Below are positions 46,232-57,560 of a stretch of DNA of 64,000 nt, piece by piece. Origin of the DNA: Ophiodon elongatus. Lineage: Eukaryota; Chordata; Actinopteri; Perciformes; Hexagrammidae. The first letter of the stretch is position 1; each line of letters begins with the position of its first letter. The notes beneath the pieces are model-generated. The model searched no databases. It was not told the origin of the DNA and saw nothing but the letters and a program-made list of their open reading frames with translations. The position numbers and the translations under genes were made by a program. The DNA lies in the NCBI GenBank assembly GCA_016806645.1, contig JACSYO010002159.1, positions 10,899,327-10,963,326 on the forward strand. Direction: 5' to 3'.

Positions 46232-48657
46232 ACTCAGAAAGAGACTATTTTGGATATATTTAATTTTTTTAAACTTTCATTACATTTTGTTGCTAATATT
46301 CTATTCTTCACTGTACCTTTGTTTACTTGTACTTTTGTTTACTTGTAATTTTATTTTACACTTTACACTTCTAGATAAATAAATTTCACAGCAAAATATC
46401 TAATATCTAATAATACTTTTTGTATACGACAGCTGTGGTTATTAGTTACTGTTCAGATAAATATTCTACATTAAAATGTGAATGAGCTTAAAAAAATACT
46501 AGTTCCTTAGTTGGAGCCTAATAATGTCATATGTAATAATGTATCACTCACAGTGGAATATTTCTTTGCAGACCAAGTACTTATACTTTTACTGCAGTAT
46601 TTAATACAGTTAATGCAATTTTACAATTTTGAATCCAAGACTTTTAATTGTGATGAATAATTATTTTATAGTGTGGTATTGCTACTTTATCTACATTAAG
46701 TAAATTATCTAAATACTTCTTCCACTGCTGCAGTCAAGCCTATCATTACACAGCCACATTTAATCACACTGTGTGTTTCAACCAATTAATGTAGGCACTT
46801 GCTAATGATACAAACAGTTACATGCAGTGAAATAGTTCGGCATCATGTTGTTGTTTATCGTCATATTATGTTTTAATGATGCTGACAGGGGCCTTTATTA
46901 TTTAGAGTTCTGGACTCCACAATCTCTTCAGCTGATTGCAAGAATCTACTTAAATATCAGAGACTAAAAATTGTTTACTGGATCTGTAAATATCTTAAGT
47001 AACTGTACATCTTATGCATATCATTATTTCAATGCATTTGCATGCATTCTAATTTATGAGAAAATGTTCCTCCTCAGTTTATCCCTCAGACGACACGATA
47101 GGGGTTCTACTTATTTTTGGACATACTTTATCAGTTTGCATCTTTGGGATCTGTCAATCTGCCATAATGAACCCTTGTGTCATTTAGCAGATGGTGACGG
47201 CAGATGTCTCACATATCCTCATGTCCCTGCTCTACCACCCTCTCCTCTCTCCATCCATCCACCCCCTCCACCATGGCTTACCTGTACACCAAAGTATCAT
47301 CTGCCGTGCTGTTGTACTGAATCTGGTACATCCTGATGCCGGGGATGTGGCGCTCAGAAGGCCACCGGATCACAGCGGAGGAGGAGGTCAGCTCGGTGAC
47401 CATCACCCTCCTGTCCTGCTTGTCGTAGCCCTTGGTGTCGTTGCCAGATTTGGAGGAAGTGGTGATGTCTGAGAGGCCGGGGTCCTCACGCATGTGGCCT
47501 GTGTTGTTAACAAACAAGGGTAAGGGGATCATGTTGATCTCGACAGCAGCTGTGGCGATGCCCGCGGCATTGGACGCCACACAATTAAATGCGCCGCTGT
47601 CCTTCAGCGTGGTGATGAGAATATCAAGGGTGCCATTATCATACAGAATGGTGCGGGAGTTATTATGCACCAGCTTGCCGTCTGGTGACTGCCAGTGAAT
47701 ATTTGGATCTGGATCACCCACTGCTTTGCATTTAAGAGTCACACCCTGCCCTTCCATCACATAGGGCTTAGTGGAAAGATGCTTGGTGATCAGCGGAGGC
47801 TCACAGATAAACTCCTCCTCTTGGATGGACCAGAAATACTTGTCCATGAGGTGGTCTGGCGAGGCACAGGTCTCCAGATCATCCTCCCTTGTCAGCCTGC
47901 GCAGCCACAGCAGTTCACAGTTACAGTGAAGAGGGTTTCCACCAAAGCTCACTGCCAGAGTGGAGGAGCTGGAGCCCTTGAAGTCAGATAGGACCTGTGC
48001 TTGCTGGAATAGGCTGTCTGGCGGCAGTTTCTGCAGCCTGTTAGAGGTCATGTCCAGGCGGACCAGTTTGGTGAGCAACGTGAAAGTGCCAGCTCCAATG
48101 TGGTCAATCAGGTTGTGGTCCAGTGTGAGCGTGTTGATATTGGTCATTCTGGCTATGGCTTCCCAGGGGAGGGTGTGCAGGTTGTTATTGGAAAGATCCA
48201 AGTCCTCTATGGTGGAAACAAACTCATCAAAGGAGGTAGGGGCCACCTGGTGGATCTGGTTGTTTCCAAGGATGAGGTGCCGCAGGTTGATGAGGCCTTT
48301 AAAGTGGTCAGTCTTTATCGCACTGAGGCGGTTTCCATCCATGTGGAGCGCCCGCAGGGATCGCAGGCCGACAAAGGATTGGGGGATGATCTGGCTGATG
48401 GTGTTCCGGGACAAGGTGAGGTGGACCAAACTAGTCATGTTAAAAAAGTCTTTCCTGCGGATGACGGTGATGAAGTTGTCTGTGAGTCGCAGCTCTACAG
48501 TCCTGCGGTCGATGGTGGGTGGTACGAACAACAGACCCGTCTTAGCACAGAGCAGAGTCAGAGTGGGGGAGAGGTGCTGACAGATGCAGCGGCCGGGGCA
48601 GCTGTATCCCTTCGCCAGGACTGCACACAGCAGCACGCAAAGAACCAGACGGTCCAT
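44158..48657 (-). CDS. lrfn1: leucine-rich repeat and fibronectin III protein 1 (SALM2)
   Basis: Synaptic adhesion-like molecule of the postsynaptic membrane. Two coding exons, 48657-47282 and 45043-44158, join in phase (VYR at the junction, AG|A) to 753 aa; human LRFN1 is about 770. Order: signal peptide (about 1-17), LRRNT with CPGRCICQ, LRRs to about 225, LRRCT (NPLHCNCELLWLRRLTREDD), Ig-C2 (about 290-375: GTLDILITTLKDSGAFNCVA), FN3 (about 415-505), one membrane helix (about 524-548: [20 protein letters not shown]), then a cytoplasmic tail with HSYPRRAR and a terminal ESTV that should bind PSD-95-type PDZ domains. LRFN1 was chosen over LRFN2 by PCPGRCICQ-like and SSTEWMLESTV signatures; LRFN5 lacks the PDZ motif. 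A leader acceptor lies at 48677, so upstream non-coding exon(s) must exist beyond it. Confidence 0.94.
45987..46733 (+). mobile_element. complete CAGTGGTGGAA-family non-autonomous DNA element
   Basis: The element begins GCAGTGGTGGAAAGTGACTC and ends AAATACTTCTTCCACTGCTG, roughly inverted ends (hAT-like). Internal CACCACATTTCAAAGATAAA, TACTTTTACTGCAG and GACTTTTAATTGTGATGAAT match the family at 26.3/27.5 kb. It carries no open frame for a transposase and contains a trinucleotide microsatellite. It sits in the single lrfn1 coding intron. Confidence 0.75.
46142..46232 (+). repeat. (ATA/GTA)n trinucleotide microsatellite
   Basis: Runs of ATA, then GTA, then ATA triplets within the DNA element in the lrfn1 intron. 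Confidence 0.95.
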
Positions 48658-48679
48658 CGTTGATCAGTTTCCAGGTCCT

Positions 48680-51600
48680 ATGTGTGAGACAGACAAAGGA
48701 AAATAGGACAGACATTGAATCACAAAATAGAGATCTTTGAATTAATAAATAGCGTCATAGCCTTTATGAGAGCCTGCTGCAAAAATCAAGAGTGTGACCA
48801 AGATTGCAAAGACTGCCAGCAAGGTATCAATCACAAAATGAAATGGAGCTTTTCTGAAATAATGGCACCTGGGATGGGATGATGAAAGGCTGCACTAACG
48901 CTGTCAGAAGCACATGTCTCTGTAGCCTTTTAATGGAAATAACAGAATGTTTTTGTGTGCCACCAGGCTGCATCACCAGGCTGTATCACCACCAACCATC
49001 AATGTCCATGTATTGGGTAACTATATGTGTATTTCCAGCATACAACAAGGCTTGTGTGCTTTTTCTCCTCAGAATTCCACATCACGAAAGAGAATTAAGG
49101 GTGGAAAAGGGTGCTTGTCAGCAGCGCTCAAGGATTTTCATGACCTTTTCATGCTCTCTGCTCTCCCTATGCTTCTGAGATGTATAGCAAAATTAGACAG
49201 AAACCTGTCATGTAAATCATGACAACAAAAAGTAAAGGGGAAAAACGGTGGAAATACAGCTTGTTTTTGAGTCTGTCCAATGGAGGCATTGAGGATGTTT
49301 TGATTCTCTGATTCCCTTTTAGAGGTATTGATCAGTCTTGGAGAGAACACGCCTCTGGTGACGGGAGTAAAAAAGTATCCTTGGCTGTAATAACAGACCC
49401 CAGTGGAACACAAAACGGTGCTGATGCCACATTGTCAATGGTTTTACCCTCTTTGGTATCCATCTTGATTGTTAACGCTTTAAGCTTCAGATGATGAGAG
49501 AGCCTGTTAATGCTAATAAAGATAACAGGATGACAACTGACTTCTTTTATAGGTTTAGAGAATTCAATTTTGGTTTGCTACAGCCCACCACCCCACCCAA
49601 GCCCACAGGGTGACACTTTTGATCCCTCCGTCATTTTTGAAGAGGACCAGCATAATTATTTTAATTCACTCAGGAGAAGCTGGCTGAGGATTTTAAACAC
49701 AAATGTCTGTTTTCCACCATTTTTGATGCTTCATCCAATTTGTCATGACTAATTTTAGAGACTCTTTATCTTCATCCCACCATGGTGAGGTGGTGCTGAC
49801 GTCCTTAACACCACTGATTTTGTCCCATTGCGCCCAAAGCCAAAGCATCTAATGCTCACATCACCAATAACCCTAAATTGAATTTGATTTAAAAACGCTG
49901 GCGGTGACATTCATGGAATATTTTAAATGTCACATGTCAAATTTCATAGCAGAAATGAAGCACAAGCCGAGCTATCTTCTTCCATCTCTCCAGCTCTGCC
50001 TTATTCATAATCTTTGCACAGTTTTCACTTTTGTCTTTTTGTCTCAACTTGGTCTGATGAGAGTTGTTATGCATGTTCAAGATCGTGAGAGAAGTGAAAA
50101 ATTACAAATGCATTTCATTTTACATCAACCTGCCTTGCATTTGCCAGCCAGCAATGACAATTCTGAAATGATTTTCCTTTTCACTCTCTTGCAGAGACAC
50201 TCACTCACACTGCTGTCTGGCTTCTGTCTGACAGACAACAGGGCACCTCATTAACTATGAAATACGGCTGTCCAATCAGAGCTCTCATTAAAGAGGGGTT
50301 TGTATGCATCTCCTTTTCTGGGGGAAGTAGGACAGCTTGAAGCACAAGTTCAAAACAGTTGGTTTCTCAAAGCTTGCTGATCAAATTTACTCAACACCAA
50401 CTGTTGTATTTCTTCTATATTATACGGTGTTATAAAGACTGTGTTTAAGAAAGAAATTGGATCCAATCCTTTGCTTGGCTTCTTAACTTCCTTTTTGTTA
50501 TGAATATACAGGCTTAGCTATAACTCCATCTCTGAAAGACATCCACCATAACTGTTTGAAATAAAAATAAAAATAAACTTTTCTTCTGTGCAATTTATTC
50601 AACAAAGAATGTACAAGCAAGAGAAAAATTCAAAAGCCCCCTGAGAGAATTTATCTATTTAGCGATGCTCCTTTATTGTTGGCAGCAGAGTGTGCCTGCC
50701 TTGTCTAAATTAATTCCCCAAATATTCTTTTTTTTTTTTTCATGCTGGGAAAGCTAAATCAATAAAGTAGGTTACAGCAGGGCAGATGATACTTCCTGTT
50801 CAATAGACCCTTATTTAAAAGCTATAGTTGGGTGACATCATTTCAACAGTGTTATGATATTTAGTTCAGATTTAATCTAATATTGTTGCCCAAGTTTGTA
50901 ACATTACAATATAATACTGATCTTGCTCGATTGTGTTAGTTTTCCGACGGTAACTAGGCCACAAAGCTCATGGTTTCTCAGAGGACCATCTGTGCCAGAG
51001 CATTTCCTGCCACACCGTCGAGGATACTCTATTGATCTTTCAGCATCTCAGGGTGGGAGGGGGGTGGGGGCTTTGTTGCCACGGCAACTCTAGACTAGAA
51101 TGTAGGTCTTTGAATTGCATTAAGACGAGCTGCCCGAAACGCAAGGCCTCAATCTTAATGGGTGCTGAGAAGGTAAGAAGGGACGTGATCGGATGTATGA
51201 ATGGTTGAGTGAATTAAAAGAAAAGGGCAGCGCCGCCTCACATTTCTATTTCTGTTTTATTGCTTAATATCAGTGGCGGTCATCAAATCGTTAACACAGG
51301 GTGGAGTTTAGGTTTGTTTTTGTGTCCAGTCATGCAAGAGCATGGTCACATATATTTTTTTCTTAAGAATAGCTTTTATTCACCTTTTTACATATACAGA
51401 AATGAAATCAACTGAATTAAAAATGAACAAAATCATACATTAACATACACCCAGAACCGTCGCTTGGGCAAAGTGTTTGACCGTACAGAGCCTCGGATAG
51501 GGCCTCGTGCCTTTTTTTAAAAATATATATTATGACTGTTTTTTTGGAATTGGGCCAAACTTCTACTTACAAGCGCTACAAGCAAGCAAGCGGGCTTAGA

Positions 51601-52265
51601 CACCGTGTTCTGTCTGTCTGTCTGTTTCAGTACCACGGACAGCAATCAGCGCTCTCCATGGTTACAAAGCAACAGCTAAGTGATAGGCAAAAATATCTTG
51701 GCCAATAATATTTTTGCTATTTTGTTTTGTTGCTATTTTCTATAGATACATGAATCTTAAACAAAGGGGACAAAACACAACTGAGGACTAGAATAATTAA
51801 GTGCAATAGAACTAGAATAGCCATGTGCTTGTGACCGTGACTCATGCGCATGCATGTCAAAGAGCAGGGCCTGCACTGCACCCATGCGTACAGTACCAAC
51901 GATTCACATGCATATACATCCTATGCATGCATACAGATGTAAAAATACTCTATGTATGCTTGTCATCATATGGAGCTGAAATAGTTGTCTGATGAAAGGC
52001 CTTTTGAACGTTTTGCCATAAGAATGCCTTGGATTACCCTTCTTCTTTGATCCCTATTTATTTGATATGAGCAATATATTAAATTTAAATACAAATGTAT
52101 ACATTTGCACCCCCTAAGCCACCTAAGAGTAAACTGGACATTCACCTGAAGCTTTCTAAATGTGGATCAACCCTACATTCTGGTTTCCATCGAGTTTTCT
52201 CTGACAGGCAGCAGTCCGTCTCATGATCTGAGGGTGGTGAGTTTGTGCCTCACACGGGGGAAGTA
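48680..52265. other. region upstream of lrfn1
   Basis: No exon was recognised. It should hold lrfn1 leader exons and regulatory DNA, which cannot be placed without transcripts. The first intron of the lrfn1 leader begins at 48,678. Confidence 0.4.
51075..51088. promoter_or_regulatory. perfect palindromic RFX X-box
   Basis: GTTGCC-AC-GGCAAC is two perfect X-box half-sites with a 2-bp spacer, the optimal RFX dimer site. It lies 2.4 kb upstream of the lrfn1 ATG. Function is inferred from the motif only. Confidence 0.55.
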
Positions 52266-52267
52266 TT

Positions 52268-52500
52268 TGGGTCGGCTGTGACTCAGTGGGTAGAGCAGGT
52301 CATCTTTTAACCACAGTGTTGGCGGTTCAATCCCTGGCTCCGACTGCCCACATGTCAAAGTGTCCTTGAGCGAGACACTAACCCCCTAGTTGCTCCCCTG
52401 GCGCTTTGCAGCAGCCCACTGCTCCTAAGGCTTGGAATGGGTTAAATGCAGAGATCAAATGTCATGTATGTATACAATCATTTTAATAAAGTTTCCTTGT
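52268..52500 (+). mobile_element. tRNA-derived SINE-like repeat
   Basis: The 5' part has a tRNA-like A box (GACTCAGTGGGTAGAGCAGG) and B box (GCGGTTCAATCCCTGGCTCC), followed by ACATGTCAAAGTGTCCTTGA and AATGGGTTAAATGCAGAG, a tail shared by many teleost repeats. It ends near TTTTAATAAAGTTTCC. No intact tRNA cloverleaf can be folded, so it is not a tRNA gene. Confidence 0.65.
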
Positions 52501-53469
52501 TTTTGTTTTTAATCTCCTGTCGTTGGCTAGACTATGTTGAATCACTTCAACACTTGATGGTAAAAAAACAACAACCGGCAGACCTTCAGAAACAACCAGA
52601 GTATCAGATCTGAGCAGCATAAGATATGAAATGATTAGTTAAAATAAGCATTGCTGAAGAGTCGCACCCTCTTTTGTTTTTTTATCCCCCAATCTATCTA
52701 TTTATAATTTATATTAAGCATCCACAATAGTTTTGTTTATATCATGTTTTTATTTCATTTTGCCTCCATGACACAGCCAACAATGCATATGAGAATAAGT
52801 AAATAAACTTAGAGGTGTATTTGAGTAGGTGGGAAAACAAGCATGAATAAAGAAGACTTTGTTTAAATGCTGAAAGGTTGTGTGAGATAAAAAAGTAGTG
52901 GCAGTGGGAAATGGAGGGTGTGCTATTTGCAACTTTTGATGTTGCCGTCAGTGAAGACAGTTAACTACAGAAGGGAGGTGCTCTTTTGAAAGTAGATATG
53001 ATACCTCCTTTTGTTTAGAAATTGTAATCGTATATTAATCGTGCAATGTCTTGACTCTTTTGTGCTTGTTGAAATATCAGTGTGTGGTCATTTATGGGCT
53101 TATTCAGAGGCTATCCTATTGGCCTGTTGTCCACTCTCCAGCTGGTGGGAGTGACCTCCCTTTGGGGTTCAGAGAGACACTACTTATGGATAACCGTGCA
53201 TTTTGAATCTGAGCTATAGTGTGACCTGTGGGTGTGTGCAGAGAAATAATTCTTGGTTTTGAGGTTGGTTAGCCCCTGTACCAGTGGGAGCTATCTTTTG
53301 TGTGGGGATTCTCTGACCTATGATACCCATTCAGGCCTTGAATGAATTGTTTATCCTGAATAAAGGTTCTGCATCTTTCTACCTCACATCTGTGTGGTGA
53401 TTGTGCTCTTGCCTCTCACACTGGACCAAACTGGAGAAAAAAAGACTAGAGACAACTATAGCATATCTT
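52501..53469. other. non-coding interval
   Basis: No gene or distinct element was recognised. Text near 53,100-53,390 ending in TATCCTGAATAAAGGTTCTG could be an old repeat or an isolated 3' end, without support for either. Confidence 0.3.
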
Positions 53470-53640
53470 TGAAAACTGAATATTTGGGGGCTTTAGACTA
53501 TTGGTTGGACAAAGCAAGTAACTGAAGATATCAACTTGTACTGATTTACTTTTTTTTTTAAATTTTCTAATATTTTAATTGAAAAAAAAAAAATCAACTG
53601 ATTAATAAATTATTAAAATAATCGTTAGTTGCAGCCCTAA
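53470..53640 (+). repeat. MITE-like terminus
   Basis: Ends in AAAATAATCGTTAGTTGCAG followed by CCCTAA, the outer terminus of the family whose interior pieces lie at 11.8, 33.2, 54.8, 55.3 and 56.6 kb. Upstream text GGTTGGACAAAGCAAGTAAC is the matching inner part. Confidence 0.7.
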
Positions 53641-54784
53641 TGGTAACATTGTGCTTCTCTGGAAGTTCTTTCAATACTCCTTTTTCATAGGGTCTTATAG
53701 GGTTCTTGAAACTGACCAGCATAGGATCTGACATGGATCATGGCTTTTAACAGGAGCTGATAATTAAACTGACTGGATTTTTCTTAATGCGATCCTGAAC
53801 AGGAATACCATTGTTAAATTTGACCTTTCACTAAACATAAGAGGCAATTCTCACATCATATTTACATGGAAGCACAATTCTGTACAAGTCATGTACACAT
53901 GAGCACATTGCAACACACACCATGCCACACAAACACAAAATACACATGTCCATGTACATTAAGACAAACATACGGAAAAAAAACAAATATAGAGAGCAAA
54001 AAAGGGACAAACTGTGCAATTTCTAAAATAATCAGCTGCTCAATTAAAGATGACGCAAGCAAGAGGATTGAAGGCATCACAAACAATGCAGTAGGGGTGA
54101 AAGGAAAGCAGGAAAATGCCTTCTCAAACAGCTTGTCCTATTTCTGACTGTGAAACCTTCCTGCTGCTGCATTGTTAACACATAGCATCCAGATTACACA
54201 TTAAACAGGACAAACAGCTGCAAGGATGATGAGGCATCTTTGCAACATCTAAGAAAATCATGGAATATATGAAAACAGCAGTCCGCTCTTTATAAACCAA
54301 AAGAAAAAAACACCTGCTTCACCTGCTCAGTTACATCCACATAGTGTAACTCCAACACTGTTGGGAATTTTAATTAGGGCATGCATGAATTCACCAGGAT
54401 ATTCTCATAATTAAATAACCAGAAAGAAGTAAGGGCTTTTGGAAATTCAACAATTATTCAAATCAACTCAGAATATCTCATAAATCACAGAACTGTCACT
54501 TGAGCCAAACACACACCCGCGTTTCAAAAAGATTAAATACACCAATCAAATAGTATCTTTTAAATAATTGTCCTCTGTGAGAATAATCTATATGAGTGTT
54601 AAATACCATCATTAAACTGTACAGGAATGTGCAATTAGCTTCCATCTTATATTCACTCAGAATAAAATATGGCCTACTTGATGTAATCTTGACATCATAA
54701 CGTGGTGACGAAAGCTTCCTTTCGGAGGGCAGCTTTCCCACCACTGGCCATTAAAATCTTCATTCATATGAGATGACATTACAG

Positions 54785-55085
54785 TAGAGCTGAAATGATC
54801 AGCAATTATTTTAATAATTGATTGTTCATTTGAGTCATTGTTTTAGAATATATGTAGAATATTATCTGATTCAATTGTGAGGACTTGCTGTCTTTCTTGC
54901 CTGATGTGATAGTGAAAAATGTTTGGGATTGTTAGTCAGATAAAACGAGGCATTTTGCACATTGTTTTGACTTTTTATAGACAAGTTACTCATCGAGTTA
55001 GTCTTTTTTAGGGCAAAATGCTTTTGGCTCCTCAAAATATTAATTGGCTTAAAAAACCTAGTTGGTTAATCATTTGAGTCTTTTT
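54785..55085 (+). repeat. MITE-like copy
   Basis: Begins GTAGAGCTGAAATGATCAGC, continues through TTAATAATTGATTGTTCATT and TCAGATAAAACGAGGCATTT, and ends near GAGTTAGTC. Same family as 53,470-53,640. Confidence 0.65.
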
Positions 55086-55329
55086 TGTCATTGGTTTTAA
55101 AAAGGTATTATTAGTTACATTTAAATATTTGTTGGCATTTTGCCTTTATTCAAAGGTGAACAGTAGCGAGGGGAAAGGTAATGAGATGAGAGAAAGGGGG
55201 AGGGAATGACATTCAACAAAGGTCACGGGCCAGGAATCGAATCAATGATTCTCTTCAATAACGCCGCAGATAGAGTTATTCTTCAAGGCAAAATAAAAAA
55301 ATAAATGTTTCTGGTATGCATAGTCATGT

Positions 55330-55505
55330 GTGGCGGTGAACTGAATATTTTGGAGTTTTGGACTCTTGGTCAGATAAAACAAGCAATATGAATTGTCAAC
55401 TGAGGTTCTAGCCAATTATGATCGGCAGTTCCACTGTTTTATAATTGTTTTATAGAGCAAACAATTATTGATTAATCAAAAACATAATCAGCAGTTTAAT
55501 TAAGA
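55330..55505 (+). repeat. MITE-like copy
   Basis: TGAATATTTTGGAGTTTTGG, TTGGTCAGATAAAACAAGCA and GATTAATCAAAAACATAATC match the right half of the same family. Confidence 0.65.
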
Positions 55506-55539
55506 ATGTAAAGTTTTGTTAGTGGGAACCATAGATTAA

Positions 55540-55600
55540 AGTCACTACTACTGCTACTACTGCTGCTACTACTATTACTACTACTACTACTAATAACAAT
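55540..55600 (+). repeat. (CTA)n microsatellite
   Basis: Imperfect CTA/CTG triplet run of about 60 bp immediately after a MITE-like fragment. Confidence 0.9.
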
Positions 55601-56569
55601 AACAATCATTATTTGTTCAAAAGAAATGCAGCACAAAGCGATTTATGATAAAACAACAGCCATAGAATGCATATAAAAACAGGGATAGAATGTCATAATC
55701 AACGGCAAATAAGACGGAAAATAATATACACAGAATGCATAACAAGTTAGTCGAAGCATATTTTGAAAGTGACATTGAAAACAGTGATCGAATATAAACA
55801 ATGTCACAGTCTGCCCTTACCCAAGAAAAACATCAGCCCGAGCCGTTGCAACGTAAGGATGTTTTCTGGACATGACTTTGACAGAAACTGTAAATGCCAA
55901 TTAGGAGTTGCGGGCAGTGGACTGCTAGCTGCCCTTATGTGACTCTTGTCAGGTTGCGGGCATAATTATTGACAGCTCGAGTTCACTGGAGTCGGCTCCG
56001 TATCCACCAGTGGACACCGAACTCGAGGCTCCACAGCCCAAGGGATTTCTGGTCGCATCTCATCAAGGGGGATGTGGGGTATCGTTGTAAACAGGAGCAG
56101 CATTTGCATACTATAATTACGTATGCATGCAAAGACGGTCTTCTCAATTACGTCCCATTTAAAACTTTCAATGAGGAAGAATTGAGAAGCACAAACTCCA
56201 TGAACTTTAATTGTAAGAGCTTTCTTTAACAAGATAGATAAAATGTGTCATTTGTTGATTGAAAACACAATTGATTATTACACCTTTACCTGCTTTTTAA
56301 TATGAATACCTCCCCTCACATAATTAACCCTCAATAGCTGCTGCAATAGTTACACATTATTTCTATAAAGCAGCTAATCGTTTAGGTTTGGTAACAAAAT
56401 TCTGTGTCCCCTTAAAGAGTACCTGCTAAATGATGAGTAATAAGTGTTCACATATAAAAAGGAAATAACATGGAAGGGATTGGAGGACATATCTGTGATT
56501 AATATTTATTCTAACAACTGGCATACAGTCTTGGAGAAGTAGATCTCACAAACCTGGGCAAATTGACTG

Positions 56570-56895
56570 CAATTCATCTTCCAATTACTTCACTGAATAA
56601 TCAAGCAATTGTTCAGTCTGTAAAATATCAGAAAATTGTGAAACATTTCCAGGGCCTTAAGTTGACATGTGTGTATCGTTTCTTTGGTCTGAATTACAGT
56701 TTAAAACCACAAAATATCCAGTTTACTGTCACAGAAGATGAAGAAAACCAGAAACTATTTACATTTGAGAAGCTGAAACCACTGAAAATGTGTTTGATTC
56801 AAACGATTGACGACCATTTGTTTAAGATGATTTCTTTACATCAGACAAACTTCACAAATAATCATGCTATGCATTGCTACCTAAATATGTCAGAC
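56570..56895 (+). repeat. MITE-like copy with chance open frame
   Basis: TCTGTAAAATATCAGAAAAT, AATATCCAGTTTACTGTCAC and ACATTTGAGAAGCTGAAACC are family-diagnostic. A 112-codon open frame at 56,563-56,901 is this repeat read in one frame and is not a gene. Confidence 0.7.
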
Positions 56896-57374
56896 CACTA
56901 AAATAATCAACAGGGGACATTACCTTGATTTACATTACTGACCTACGAGTGTTTTTCCACGTGAGGTGATTGTTTCCTGCTTCTTTGCTCTCACACACTA
57001 CGTCCCTGCACAGCATCCTAATTAATGTACATACACTGGGTTCTTCACTGAAATAATCGGACTAATCACAAGCACCATATGATGCATAATACAATTATTA
57101 GATATGGTGTTGTTCCAGTCGATCCACTTCATGCACAAATTGCTTCCACAACTGAGCCCCAAAAAACCCTAAACCTCTGACTGCAGTCCATCTGCTAGCT
57201 GTCACAATTAATAGAATACATAGGACAATGCACTTCCCTCTGGTTTACAGTGCTCATTTGCCAATTTTAGATTGGCTGTGAGAGCTTGTGCACAGCTTCA
57301 CACTCTGAGAGGAAGCTGGCCTTTTTGAAGTTCACACTTTGGATTGAGGACACTGCAGCAATTAAGATAAAGAT

Positions 57375-57560
57375 AAACTACGCTGTTTTATGTATAATGA
57401 TATCAGAGTTAAAGAAGTATTATGATCTTTGAAGTAAAAGTAGCAATGGCACAATTCAAATACACAAATAAAAGTAACATGCAAAAGCTCATTTAAGTAA
57501 AGGTATGCAAGTATTATTGGAAAAATGTAGTTAAAGTATAAAACTAAATGTACTCTATGA
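57375..57560 (+). repeat. fragment of CAGTGGTGGAA-family element
   Basis: GAAGTAAAAGTAGCAATGGC, CATTTAAGTAAAGGTATGCA and GTAGTTAAAGTATAAAACTA resemble eroded, reverse-oriented pieces of the DNA element complete at 45,987-46,733. Confidence 0.45.

Noticed and set aside
47960..48663. Plus-strand open frames of about 190-205 codons
   Set aside because: They are antisense shadows of the lrfn1 leucine-rich-repeat exon, where GC-rich codons suppress stops on the other strand.
52268..52345. tRNA gene
   Set aside because: A and B boxes are present, but acceptor and anticodon stems do not fold and a SINE-type tail follows.
56563..56901. 112-codon open frame
   Set aside because: The text belongs to a non-coding MITE-like family present several times in the window.
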